This document shows positions 32,303 through 40,603 of a stretch of 64,000 nucleotides of DNA, one piece after another. The notes under the pieces are model-generated. The model did no database searches, was not told where the DNA came from, and saw nothing but the letters and a program-made list of their open reading frames with translations. The stretch is from Vibrio cidicii (GTDB lineage Bacteria > Pseudomonadota > Gammaproteobacteria > Enterobacterales > Vibrionaceae). Position 1 is the stretch's first letter; each line of letters opens with the position of its first letter. The position numbers and the translations under genes are program-made. Location: assembly GCF_009763805.1 (NCBI RefSeq), contig NZ_CP046803.1, positions 1-64,000 of the forward strand, in the 5' to 3' direction.

Positions 32303-32337
32303 GCCTAAACAGTTTGCGCAAACGCTACCGTTTAGGC
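32303..32337 (-). promoter_or_regulatory. Nested palindrome in the pyrC leader, possible PurR-like operator
   Basis: GCCTAAAC at 32303-32310 pairs with GTTTAGGC at 32330-32337. Inside the loop lies the perfect palindrome GTTTGCGCAAAC at 32312-32323, which resembles the PurR operator core (ACGCAAACGTTTGCGT). Enteric pyrC is PurR-repressed and also has a regulatory leader hairpin. It lies about 35 bases upstream of the pyrC start codon. Confidence 0.5.
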
Positions 32338-32483
32338 GACAGGATGATATAGGAAAGCGTCTGTCATTTCATCCGCTTTTTCATTGCGGTTACAGTTTGC
32401 CATTCTGCAAATTAAAAACGTTTTAACATGGATATCAATTGTTTATCATATGCTTCACGCAAAATAACAAGGAAGCGAAGCCC

Positions 32484-34301
32484 ATGTCACAAGCCATTCT
32501 CAAACAAATTAACGTGTTTCCGGTGAAGTCGGTCGGTGGGCTGTCCCTCTCCAGTGCTTGGGTCGAGAAGCAGGGGCTGAGTTTTGACCGCCGCTTTATG
32601 CTGGCAACCGCCGATGGTGGCATGGTGACGGCGCGCAAGTATCCTCAATTGGTGACCATTTCTTCCGCGCTTGTGGCTGACGGTGTGGTGTTTAGCTCTG
32701 TTGGCAAACCATCACTGACGATTCGCTACCGCGATTTTAAAATGCAAGAAGCACCCGCGCAGGTGTGGAAAGATCAGTTTATTGCCTATACCACCACCGA
32801 TGAAGCGGATGACTGGTTTAGTGATGTGTTGCAGCAGCGTGTCGAACTGTTGTTTTGCGGTGAACAGTCGAACCGAGTGCGTGAAAAAGTAGGGCACAAC
32901 GTCAGTTTTGCCGATGGTTATCCCTTGCTTGTCATCAGTGAAGCGTCTTTGGCGGAGCTGAATCGTCGTAGTCCTGAACATCATCTGATGGATCAATTTC
33001 GCACTAATTTAGTGGTGAGCAATACCGATGCGTTTGCCGAGGACGGTTGGAAACGCATTCGTATTGGCGAGGTGGAATTTGAGGCTGTCAAGCCGTGTGA
33101 GCGCTGCGTATTGACCACAGTAGATGTGGAAAAAGGTCAGTTTCGCCAGAGTAAAGAGCCGCTAAAAACCTTGCTGCAATTTAGAGCCAATGAGCGTGGC
33201 GGCGTGTTTTTTGGCCAGAACTTAGTCGCGCGTAATGAAGGGATGATCCGCGCGGGCGATCGCGTAGAAGTGCTCGAAAGCAAAGAGAGAGAGTTCTACT
33301 CGGACAACTCGCCAGCGCGCATTGAACTGACTTGTGTTGAGAAAGAGACCATAGCGCGTGATTTTATCACCTTTTGGTTGGAGCCAAAGTCGGGGCAATT
33401 GCCTATCTACCAACCCGGCCAGCACCTGCCGATTGAAATTGAAATTGATGGAGCCCGGATTGCGCGCCGCTATACGCTCTCGTCGAGTCCATCTCGACCT
33501 GGGCGTTATGCTATATCGGTCAAGCGTATTGAAGGTGGGCGCGTATCGAACTGGTTGGCAGAGCATCTTTCCGTCGGTGATGTGCTCAGTGCGCAAACGC
33601 CTGATGGTCAGTTTCATCTCACCGATAAACACAGCCCGTTACTTTTGCTCTCTGCCGGAAGCGGTGTGACTCCGATGCTCTCCATGTTGCGTTATTTGGC
33701 TGATCATCAAGCGATGGACGATGTGGCTTTTTACCATCAGTGCCGCAGTGTTGAAGACATTCCGTGCCGTGACGAGTTAGAGCAGCTGAAAGCGCAGCAT
33801 CCGGGCCTGAGTGTAAAAATCGCCTTAACTCAAGCGCCAGTGGATTGGTTCGGGCTCAAAGGACGGCTGAGCTTATCGCACATCAAACAGATCCCAGCGG
33901 TTGAGACGCGTCAGGTGTTTGTGTGCGGGCCAGATGGCTTTATGCAAAAAGCTAAGAGTCTATTGCTGAAAAAAGGCTTGCCTGAAAACCATTACCATCA
34001 AGAAGCTTTTGGCGTTTCTGCTGCAACCAATAAACCGCTGCAAAACGTGACCATCCGCTTCGGTGAGCACGAATTTGACGGCAACAACCAGCAGCCTTTG
34101 CTCGAACAAGTGGAAAACGCAGGATTGGAGATGAGCTACAGTTGCCGCGCCGGATTTTGTGGCGCATGCAAAGTGACGGTCACTGCAGGGCGTGTGCATC
34201 AGCCGGACGTGCCTGCACTGTCGGAGGAAGAGAAACGTGACGGTAAAGCGCTAGCGTGTTGCTGCGTACCAGAGTCGGATGTGACTTTCCAGCTCGGCTA
34301 A
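32484..34301 (+). CDS. MOSC domain fused to ferredoxin-type oxidoreductase
   Basis: A 605-residue fusion. Residues 1-270 are a MOSC protein (MOSC_N beta-barrel, then MOSC with KPCERCVLTTVD, the conserved cysteine region for molybdenum-cofactor sulphur chemistry, as in YcbX). Residues 280-515 are an FAD/NAD(P)-binding reductase (RRYTLSSSPSRPGRYAIS for FAD, LLLSAGSGVTPMLSMLR for NAD). The last 90 residues are a plant-type 2Fe-2S ferredoxin with SCRAGFCGACK and a later Cys in ALACCC. The reductase part resembles the hybrid-cluster protein reductase HCR. GGAAGCG precedes the ATG. YcbX reduces N-hydroxylated compounds using a separate reductase; here the electron chain is built in. Confidence 0.88.
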   Translation: MSQAILKQINVFPVKSVGGLSLSSAWVEKQGLSFDRRFMLATADGGMVTARKYPQLVTISSALVADGVVFSSVGKPSLTIRYRDFKMQEAPAQVWKDQFIAYTTTDEADDWFSDVLQQRVELLFCGEQSNRVREKVGHNVSFADGYPLLVISEASLAELNRRSPEHHLMDQFRTNLVVSNTDAFAEDGWKRIRIGEVEFEAVKPCERCVLTTVDVEKGQFRQSKEPLKTLLQFRANERGGVFFGQNLVARNEGMIRAGDRVEVLESKEREFYSDNSPARIELTCVEKETIARDFITFWLEPKSGQLPIYQPGQHLPIEIEIDGARIARRYTLSSSPSRPGRYAISVKRIEGGRVSNWLAEHLSVGDVLSAQTPDGQFHLTDKHSPLLLLSAGSGVTPMLSMLRYLADHQAMDDVAFYHQCRSVEDIPCRDELEQLKAQHPGLSVKIALTQAPVDWFGLKGRLSLSHIKQIPAVETRQVFVCGPDGFMQKAKSLLLKKGLPENHYHQEAFGVSAATNKPLQNVTIRFGEHEFDGNNQQPLLEQVENAGLEMSYSCRAGFCGACKVTVTAGRVHQPDVPALSEEEKRDGKALACCCVPESDVTFQLG

Positions 34302-34332
34302 CGTCGCGCAACTTATCTCATCCGCAGTAAAC

Positions 34333-34365
34333 AAAAAGCCAGTTGTGCTGTGCAACTGGCTTTTT
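34333..34365. terminator. Bidirectional terminator between the MOSC gene and nadE
   Basis: A 13-bp perfect stem, AAAAAGCCAGTTG at 34333-34345 with 34353-34365. The A and T runs at the ends serve both convergent genes. Confidence 0.9.
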
Positions 34366-34390
34366 ACATGGTGTCATGTCAGCGACTTAT

Positions 34391-35221
34391 TCAGTCGTAG
34401 ATGGTTGGAATAGGCTGACGTTTATGTTGGGTTGCTTTATAGATCGCAATCAGTCGCTCAGACACTGCTTGGCTGACGGGTTTGCCTTCGAGGAAATCGT
34501 CAATCTGCTCATACGTCAGATTCAATGCATCTTCGTCGGCCTTCTGTGGTGCCAGCTCTTCCAAATCCGCTGTTGGCGTCTTTTTCACCAGCAATTCTGG
34601 CGCGCCCAAGGTTGCGGCGACTTGTCGCACCTGACGTTTACTTAAGCCAAATAGAGGAGCCATATCGCAAGCGCCATCGCCAAATTTGGTATAAAAACCC
34701 GTAATGTTCTCTGCCGAGTGATCCGTCCCTAACACCAAACCGCCAACGTAACCGGCGATTTCGTATTGCGCCACCATGCGAGCACGCGCTTTGACGTTAC
34801 CTTTAACAAAGTCCACTTTGGCCGCATCGCTCGGAATTAAGCCCGTGCCTTCTAGCGCTCGGTGTGACGCCGCGTGTAAGCCGTCGACGCCTTGTTTGAT
34901 GTTGACGGAAACGGAATGAGTTGGCTGGATAAAAGAGAGTGCCAACTGCGCTTCGTCTTCGTCTTTTTGCTCACCATAAGGAAGTCGTACGGCGATAAAT
35001 TGATAGGCGTTAGTGCCGCTCTCTGCATTTAACTCATTGACGGCTAACTGTGCCAAACGGCCGCAAGTCGTGGAATCGACACCGCCGCTGATACCAAGAA
35101 CCAGCGCTTTGCATCCGGATTCAAGCAGTTTTCGTTTGATGAAAGAAACGCGACGTTCAATTTCAAAATGCGGGTCAATTGTTGGGAGAACACGCATTTC
35201 ATCGCGGATGAGTTGTTCCAT
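34391..35221 (-). CDS. nadE: NH3-dependent NAD+ synthetase NadE
   Basis: A 276-residue NAD synthetase that amidates nicotinic acid adenine dinucleotide with ammonia. The PP-loop is [11 protein letters not shown] (about residue 45), and the later motifs [18 protein letters not shown] and [11 protein letters not shown] are conserved. It is the single-domain form without a glutaminase, as in Escherichia coli. The start at the ATG at 35221 is preceded by AAAAGGAAACC. It is divergent from a NadD-like gene, an NAD-related pair. Confidence 0.95.
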   Translation of the reverse strand: MEQLIRDEMRVLPTIDPHFEIERRVSFIKRKLLESGCKALVLGISGGVDSTTCGRLAQLAVNELNAESGTNAYQFIAVRLPYGEQKDEDEAQLALSFIQPTHSVSVNIKQGVDGLHAASHRALEGTGLIPSDAAKVDFVKGNVKARARMVAQYEIAGYVGGLVLGTDHSAENITGFYTKFGDGACDMAPLFGLSKRQVRQVAATLGAPELLVKKTPTADLEELAPQKADEDALNLTYEQIDDFLEGKPVSQAVSERLIAIYKATQHKRQPIPTIYD

Positions 35222-35368
35222 TTCGGTTTCCTTTTCCTGCAAGCTTAAGTCATCTGAAGTACACCTGAAGGGGTAAATCCAGATGAGTAATACAAAATAA
35301 TCAAGACTGGTAGTATCATACCCGATTCATTTGAAGAGAAAACTCCAAAGCCTGAGTAAATACCATTT

Positions 35369-35902
35369 ATGCTGAAAATCGCTGTATTTGGGAGTGCGTT
35401 TAATCCCCCCAGTTTGGGTCACAAAAGTGTGATCGAGTCTCTGTCCCATTTTGACTTAGTCCTATTAGAACCGGCGATTGCCCATGCGTGGGGCAAAACC
35501 ATGCTCGATTACCCAACTCGGTGCGAACTGCTTGATGCATTTATTGAGGATCTGTCGCTCTCGAACATTCAGCGTTCCTCATTTGAGCAAGAGTTATACC
35601 AGCCGGGTCAAAGCGTCACCACTTTTGCCCTATTAGAAAAAATTCAAGAAAAGTATCCTGATGCCGATATTACCTTTGTGATTGGACCAGATAACTTTTT
35701 TAAGTTTGCTGACTTCCATAAAGCGCAAGAAATACTCAAGCGCTGGTCAGTGATGGCTTGCCCTGAGAAGGTAAAAATCAGAAGTACCGATATTCGTCGG
35801 GCGGCTGAAAATGGTGAAAGTTTACATACGCTAACTACAGCATCGGTCACAAAATTATTGATTAAAAAGTGTCTGTATAAGACAATACCCGCTTCTGAGT
35901 AG
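35369..35902 (+). CDS. NadD-like nucleotidyltransferase
   Basis: A 177-residue nucleotidyltransferase of the HIGH superfamily. The first motif FGSAFNPPSLGHKSVIES corresponds to GxFDPxHxGH with the first histidine replaced, and the last motif KIRSTDIRRA corresponds to ISSTxIR. The length is a little short for NadD (about 210). It probably adenylylates nicotinate mononucleotide or a related compound. The start at the ATG at 35369 lacks a clear ribosome site. It is head-to-head with nadE, suggesting a role in NAD metabolism, but a true nadD usually lies near the holA region on the large chromosome, so this may be a second, divergent copy. Confidence 0.78.
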   Translation: MLKIAVFGSAFNPPSLGHKSVIESLSHFDLVLLEPAIAHAWGKTMLDYPTRCELLDAFIEDLSLSNIQRSSFEQELYQPGQSVTTFALLEKIQEKYPDADITFVIGPDNFFKFADFHKAQEILKRWSVMACPEKVKIRSTDIRRAAENGESLHTLTTASVTKLLIKKCLYKTIPASE

Positions 35903-35909
35903 AGGTCTG

Positions 35910-36383
35910 ATGAGCATGTTGAAGAATCTGGTTATCGCAAGTTTTTATCTGCTGCTATCTCATCATGCTTACGCTTCATGCGTTCTTCCCGAAGAGCGTT
36001 CGGTGATGTTAGAAGATGAGATGTATGAGGCATGCCAGAGCATCGATGAGGATGAAAGCGATGCAGTGATACTTCATTTGGATGATCAACAGACCACACA
36101 ACAAAAAGATTATTGGGATGAATGGGCACTTAAATCTGAAGACAGCCCTGTGATCAGCCAACATTTAGCCAGTAATCATTTTGGTATTGGTTTTTGGTTG
36201 CCGGAGGAGTACCAAAAAGAAGCGCAAAATATGACAACAGAAGAGTGGTTGCGTAGCCATGGTGTGCTTTTTAGTATTGGTTTTGGCGACAAAAAAGCAG
36301 GTCATCCGCGAATGCGCTTTGATTACCGCTGGCACGATACCTCGGAAGGGGATGTGATGATGCAAATCGAACTGCCTTTTTAA
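35910..36383 (+). CDS. Exported hypothetical protein
   Basis: A 157-residue protein with a signal peptide (MSMLKNLVIASFYLLLSHHAYA, cleavage before SCVLPEE). The mature part is acidic and rich in Trp, Phe and Gly in the second half (FGIGFWLPEEYQKEA, SIGFGDKKAGHPRMRFDYRW), suggesting a beta-rich periplasmic domain. It begins seven bases after the NadD-like stop with AGAGGT upstream, so it is cotranscribed. I do not recognise a family. Confidence 0.7.
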   Translation: MSMLKNLVIASFYLLLSHHAYASCVLPEERSVMLEDEMYEACQSIDEDESDAVILHLDDQQTTQQKDYWDEWALKSEDSPVISQHLASNHFGIGFWLPEEYQKEAQNMTTEEWLRSHGVLFSIGFGDKKAGHPRMRFDYRWHDTSEGDVMMQIELPF

Positions 36384-36416
36384 GCGTTTCGTGCTCCCTT
36401 TCGTCCTTTTTCACTT

Positions 36417-36438
36417 ACCGCCGCGATTACGCGGCGGT
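36417..36438. other. GC-rich hairpin without T-tract
   Basis: ACCGCCGCG at 36417-36425 pairs with CGCGGCGGT at 36430-36438. It lies between convergent genes but has no T-run on either side; it may be a weak terminator or an mRNA-stabilising hairpin. Confidence 0.5.
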
Positions 36439-36466
36439 GTCGTATTGTAAGTCCCCAATTTCTCGC

Positions 36467-37072
36467 TTAGAGAATCCGCCCTGCGATGGCTTCACAAGCT
36501 TGATCGCACTGCGCTAGATTTCCCGCAAACAATGCATCGACAATCGCATCTTTACTCACACCGGATTGCTGGCGTTTGAGCGCTTCACGCACCAATAAAG
36601 CCAGATAGACTTCATTTGGCAGTGCTTTGCTCGCTTTTTCCCAATGATTTATCGCGTCGTTGAGCGGGTTGGGCAAAGAAGATGGCTCAAGTTCGGTGAT
36701 CTCACGTTTGAGCACGGCGAGCAATTCGTTTTGGGCAGCGGAGTGAGCGGGTGTCACGGCAAGTTTGTCGCACAGTGCACTCATCAAGGGGGTGAGTGCC
36801 ACGTAGCCTGAACTGCTTGGAAACAATTCTTTGAGTCTAAGAGAAAGATCGCACCGCTCTAGCTGTGTATGTGGCAGAATCGTCAGCGCGGTTAAGCAGT
36901 TTTGTGGGATCCAAAATGCTTGCTCAGGTTTGACCGCAAACTCTTGCTTACCGAGTTTCACCAGCGCAAGACCAGTGCGCACAATCACCAGTTGATGTTT
37001 CAAAGTGCGCTTTCTCGCCGTGGCGAATAGGTGGCGGTGGTGCTCGCTTTTAAACTCGATCGCGTAGTTCAT
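36467..37072 (-). CDS. Cupin protein resembling an AraC N-terminal domain, no HTH
   Basis: A 201-residue protein from the ATG at 37072 (TTTGAGGT upstream). The N-terminal 85 residues resemble the ligand-binding cupin of AraC regulators (HRHLFATARKRTLKHQLVIVRTG, then FAVKPEQAFWIPQN). The rest is helical and alanine- and leucine-rich (EVYLALLVREALKRQQSG). No AraC helix-turn-helix pair is seen. It may bind DNA weakly through the C-terminal helices or be a ligand-sensing protein only. Function unassigned. Confidence 0.6.
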   Translation of the reverse strand: MNYAIEFKSEHHRHLFATARKRTLKHQLVIVRTGLALVKLGKQEFAVKPEQAFWIPQNCLTALTILPHTQLERCDLSLRLKELFPSSSGYVALTPLMSALCDKLAVTPAHSAAQNELLAVLKREITELEPSSLPNPLNDAINHWEKASKALPNEVYLALLVREALKRQQSGVSKDAIVDALFAGNLAQCDQACEAIAGRIL

Positions 37073-37301
37073 TTTAGGTACCTCAAATCTTGGGGCGCCA
37101 AGATTACCGCCTCTTAAGGCAAAAGCCAACTGCTGCCCCGGAGATTGGGTATTTTCGGCACTTCGATGAACCCAGAGCGCAACAAATTGTCATATTTGTG
37201 ATTTGACTGGTATGACCTTCCTCAAACTATGGCTAAGGTAGCTGCGTACGCGAATAACAATGCGTAGAATGTGCCAGCTTTTTTAAAACACGAAAAGAAT
37301 A

Positions 37302-38423
37302 ATGACTGACCATATCGATCCTTATGCAGAGATTCGTCCTTACAATGACGAAGAGATCCCTGCGGTAATAGAGCGCTTGATCCAAGACGATGAATTTATC
37401 AGTGCGATATTGCAACATCGTTTTCCGCAGCGTAGTCCTTGGTTCAAAGGACTAGTAAAACCGTTTCTGCGTCTCTATCTGAAGCGCAAGTGGCGTACGC
37501 TGGATTCTGTTGAAGCCATCCAGTTAGTGGTGAAACGCTATCTGGAAGATACTTTAGAGAGCACCACCGACGGGGTGACGTATAGCGGGCTCGATAAACT
37601 TGACCGCAACAGTGCCTATCTGTTTGTCTCCAACCACCGTGATATTGCGATGGACCCGGCTTTGGTCAACTATGGGCTATTTACCAACGGACACAAAACA
37701 GTACGTATCGCTATAGGTGATAACCTACTGAAAAAGCCGTGTGCCACGGAGCTGATGAAGTTAAACAAGAGCTTTATCGTAAAACGTTCGGTCAAAGCGC
37801 CGCGTGAAATGATGAAAGTGCTGGGCCAGCTCTCTTCCTATATCAAGTTTTCTCTTGATAGCGGTAACTCGATTTGGATCGCGCAGAAAGAGGGCCGAGC
37901 AAAAGATGGCAATGATTTTACCGATCCCGCTATTTTAAAGATGTTTCATGTTGAAGGCCGCAAGCAAAAAATCGCCTTTGCTGACTACATGACTGCGCTG
38001 AAAATTGTTCCTGTTTCCATCTCATACGAGAACGATCCGTGCGACATCGCCAAGGCGAAAGAGTTGTACGAGAAAGCGACGCATGGCCGCTATGAGAAAG
38101 GTGAGTTTGAGGATATCGAAAGCATCATACAGGGAATTGTTGGCTACAAAGGTCGAGTGCATGTCGCGTTTGGTGATGTGATTCAAGGTGCTTTTGAAAC
38201 GCCAGAAGCATTGGCGCAAGAGATTGATCGTCAAATTCATGCCAACTACCACGTCTATCCGATCAACCGTCTGGCCGCTGGCCAAGAAAGTGCGGAGATT
38301 GCGCAAGCAGTGCGTCGTCAGCTAAGCGAGAAATTGCATCAACTCCCAGAGGGCGCCAGAGACTATTTGGTGGCGAGCTACGCTAACCCGGTCAACAATC
38401 AGTTACAAGCGGATTGCAGATAA
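37302..38423 (+). CDS. Acyltransferase, PlsC-like (1-acylglycerol-3-phosphate type)
   Basis: A 373-residue protein with the acyltransferase HX4D motif as SNHRDIAMDPALVNYG near residue 110, followed by a glycine-bearing second motif (SGNSIWIAQKEGRAKDGND, near 190), where EGR is the substrate-binding Glu. No clear membrane helix precedes it. The N-terminal 100 residues are specific to a marine gamma-proteobacterial group. It probably transfers an acyl chain to a lysophospholipid or related acceptor at the inner-membrane face; the exact acceptor is not shown by sequence. Confidence 0.8.
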   Translation: MTDHIDPYAEIRPYNDEEIPAVIERLIQDDEFISAILQHRFPQRSPWFKGLVKPFLRLYLKRKWRTLDSVEAIQLVVKRYLEDTLESTTDGVTYSGLDKLDRNSAYLFVSNHRDIAMDPALVNYGLFTNGHKTVRIAIGDNLLKKPCATELMKLNKSFIVKRSVKAPREMMKVLGQLSSYIKFSLDSGNSIWIAQKEGRAKDGNDFTDPAILKMFHVEGRKQKIAFADYMTALKIVPVSISYENDPCDIAKAKELYEKATHGRYEKGEFEDIESIIQGIVGYKGRVHVAFGDVIQGAFETPEALAQEIDRQIHANYHVYPINRLAAGQESAEIAQAVRRQLSEKLHQLPEGARDYLVASYANPVNNQLQADCR

Positions 38424-38439
38424 GCTTTTAACCGTTCAA

Positions 38440-38477
38440 AACAAAAGTCGTCCAATTGGTCGGCTTTTGTTTTTTTA
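38440..38477 (+). terminator. Terminator of the acyltransferase gene
   Basis: AACAAAAGTCG at 38440-38450 pairs with CGGCTTTTGTT at 38461-38471 (one G-U), then a T-run. Confidence 0.85.
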
Positions 38478-38503
38478 ATTTCTCATCAACGTCATAATTT
38501 GTT

Positions 38504-39103
38504 TTAGCGAGCCACTGCGCCACCAAGGTTTAGCTCTTGTGGCCATTTGGATATGCGGTTACCCCCGAGGAAAATGTTGCCTTTGATGGTCATTTTATTG
38601 GGAAACTCGCTTAAGGCCGATCCGCCGATATACAGATTCCCTTCTACCACGATCCCTTCCGGTAGGCTTTTTAGCGGTGTGCGAATAACGCTGAGGTCAC
38701 CTTTGACGACCAAGCCGTTGGGCAGCTTTTCCAGCGGCGTATCGGTCAAATTCAGGTAACCGCCAAGTTTCACCCCTGCTGGCCAGTTTTTGATTTGGCT
38801 ACCAAGTAAGTTGGCATAGCCTTTTATTGAAGTACCGGCATAGACGGTCGTGAGCGTGCTGTTTCGCGCATCCAAGCTGCCTTGAAGATCGAGATCTCGT
38901 GGCAGTGCTTTGATCGCTGTTTTACCGATGTTGAGGTTGCCTTTGACTTTCAATCCGTCTGGCAGCGAGGTGTAGGGTTTGTTTCGCAGGTCTAAATTGC
39001 CGTAGTTATCCAGATGATTGAGGATCTGGTAATGGTCGAGTGCTTGCGCTTGAAGAGACAAGGGCAAGAGCAATAAAAAAGAGAGCAGAACAGATCGGGT
39101 CAC
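38504..39103 (-). CDS. Exported repeat protein (leucine-rich-like)
   Basis: A 199-residue protein with a signal peptide (MTRSVLLSFLLLLPLSLQAQA). The mature part is a chain of about seven repeats of 21-23 residues with the pattern LP-x-G/D-L-x-V-x-G-x-L-x-I/V-x-x-T-x-L/I, for example LPNGLVVKGDLSVIRTPLKS and its neighbours. This resembles a solenoid of the leucine-rich or right-handed beta type, as in IpaH-type LRRs. Periplasmic or surface location is likely. The function is unknown; solenoid proteins commonly bind other proteins. Confidence 0.7.
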   Translation of the reverse strand: MTRSVLLSFLLLLPLSLQAQALDHYQILNHLDNYGNLDLRNKPYTSLPDGLKVKGNLNIGKTAIKALPRDLDLQGSLDARNSTLTTVYAGTSIKGYANLLGSQIKNWPAGVKLGGYLNLTDTPLEKLPNGLVVKGDLSVIRTPLKSLPEGIVVEGNLYIGGSALSEFPNKMTIKGNIFLGGNRISKWPQELNLGGAVAR

Positions 39104-39250
39104 GACAACATCCTAGTTTGAGAACAGTAGCGAGGTATCAGTGTACTCTACTCAGGTGAGAAAGGTGAAGGTAGCGGCAAATTGATTAGAATCTATTCGC
39201 CAAGTTGCTCTTTATTACTTTAGGAAAAACGGCCTTAATAAATAGCCAGA

Positions 39251-39280
39251 TATAAAAACGAGCCTCATAGAGACTCGTTT
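39251..39280 (-). terminator. Terminator of the YfcZ/YiiS-like gene
   Basis: AAACGAG at 39256-39262 pairs with CTCGTTT at 39274-39280, extended inside by CTC/GAG. On the minus strand it is followed by TTTTTATA. Confidence 0.8.
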
Positions 39281-39304
39281 GCATATAATTTAAACAAATT
39301 AGTA

Positions 39305-39604
39305 TTATCGCGCTAAAGAACGACTTTTTAATTCAAAAATCAGTTTTTCTGCACTCACTTCAAACTTAAAGCGCGCTTTTAATTCGGTCGATTCAGAATT
39401 GAGTTCGCTGGTATTAAATTCAACGTTTTCATTCACCGACTTTGCCAACTCTAAATAACGCGCAAATTCTGCTTCCAGTAACTCTTTTGAACTTGCATAA
39501 ATAGTGACGTCGGCAACGTCATCGCCTTCTTTAATAATGAAACCAATCTCACCAGCGCAGCCACAGGCCTCACACACGGCGTTTTCTTCTTTCTCAATGC
39601 TCAT
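39305..39604 (-). CDS. YfcZ/YiiS-family protein (DUF406)
   Basis: A 99-residue cytoplasmic protein. Its N-terminal cysteines CEACGCAGEIGFIIKEGDD are the hallmark of the DUF406 family of Escherichia coli YfcZ and YiiS; a short alpha/beta fold follows (VTIYASSKELLEAEFARYLE). Function unknown in all members that I know. It is a single gene with its own terminator. Confidence 0.8.
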   Translation of the reverse strand: MSIEKEENAVCEACGCAGEIGFIIKEGDDVADVTIYASSKELLEAEFARYLELAKSVNENVEFNTSELNSESTELKARFKFEVSAEKLIFELKSRSLAR

Positions 39605-40092
39605 AACGAATCCTCACTTAAAAAAGGGATTATAGCGGACTCACTCGGTTTCTATCTAGTCAGATTAAGCGCAGTGAGCATAACCCGCTTATCATTTTAG
39701 CTTTTGTTAATGGATGACGTGATCTTTGTCAATTTTTGAACCGATTTAACCGTTTAGTAGTACAGTAAACCCGTCGCGTTAGTTGCACCTTTGAGAATTT
39801 TATTACAGTATCTCGTGATAAATAAATTTTACATAATCTATCGCTATTAAAAGATTATCCAAGCAGATAGAAAATCCAATTTGATAACAATATTTGTTGT
39901 TAATTTGGTTGCATATTCTGTGATTTGGATTTGCTCTTAGGCATGCCTCTGGCATTTATTGCAGAGTACCGTCATAAAAAGTAGGTAATTTTATTTTCGG
40001 TGTGCAGTCTAAGGGCCGGATCCCTAGTCGCGATGACCATTCCTGCTCCATACGTAGAGCAGGATGTATTTACAAAGAGTAGAGCTGAAAAT
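39605..40092. other. AT-rich region upstream of the TetR gene
   Basis: 488 bases, notably AT-rich, with no credible ORF. It holds the DUF406 gene's promoter on the left and a possible operator hairpin at 40041-40064 near the TetR gene. No repeat, tRNA or phage attachment site is apparent. Confidence 0.6.
40041..40064 (+). promoter_or_regulatory. Palindrome upstream of the TetR-family gene
   Basis: TCCTGCTC at 40041-40048 pairs perfectly with GAGCAGGA at 40057-40064, enclosing CATACGTA. It sits 28 bases before the TetR start. It could be an autoregulatory operator or a leader hairpin. Confidence 0.5.
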
Positions 40093-40551
40093 ATGCCAAA
40101 GCGTAGTAAAGAAGATACCGAAATCACTATCCAGAAAATCATGGATGCGGTTGTTGACCAACTTCTGAGATTGGGGTACGACAAAATGTCCTACACCACT
40201 CTTAGCCAACAGACAGGCATTTCACGTACGGGGATAAGCCACCATTTTCCAAAGAAAACGGACTTTACCTCGGCGCTGGATGGGCGGATTTTTAAGTTGT
40301 TTGTGGAGCACCTTGATTTCGATAAAGGACTGGGTGAGTTTTCTCATAGCTGGATAGCCGCACTGGAAAATGACCAATTCCGTGCCATCCTCCGTCTGCT
40401 GTTTCACCACATCGTGGCGGCAGAGCGTGCCCATGATTTCGCCGCCAATGGCATCGATCGTTTGTATAAAATGGTGGATAGCCAGTTTGGTGAGGGCAGT
40501 GAGAAAGAGCTGGAATGGCTGATAGGTAAGTCATTGATTCAGCTAAGTTAG
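40093..40551 (+). CDS. TetR-family transcriptional regulator
   Basis: A 152-residue protein from the ATG at 40093, with a TetR-type DNA-binding domain (IMDAVVDQLLRLGYDKMSYTT, then LSQQTGISRTGISHHFPKK). The C-terminal ligand part is short (about 100 residues). An in-frame upstream codon at 40000 is open but has no ribosome site. It is convergent with the hut operon. I recall a TetR gene in the same place in Vibrio cholerae chromosome II. The target is unknown; the upstream palindrome suggests autoregulation. Confidence 0.8.
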   Translation: MPKRSKEDTEITIQKIMDAVVDQLLRLGYDKMSYTTLSQQTGISRTGISHHFPKKTDFTSALDGRIFKLFVEHLDFDKGLGEFSHSWIAALENDQFRAILRLLFHHIVAAERAHDFAANGIDRLYKMVDSQFGEGSEKELEWLIGKSLIQLS

Positions 40552-40557
40552 TGGAAT

Positions 40558-40586
40558 AAAAAAGCTCCGAGTTTCGGAGCTTTTTT
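40558..40586. terminator. Bidirectional terminator between the TetR gene and hutD
   Basis: AAAAAAGCTCCGA at 40558-40570 pairs perfectly with TCGGAGCTTTTTT at 40574-40586. It serves both convergent transcripts. Confidence 0.92.
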
Positions 40587-40603
40587 ATTTTCACGTTTAC
40601 GCG

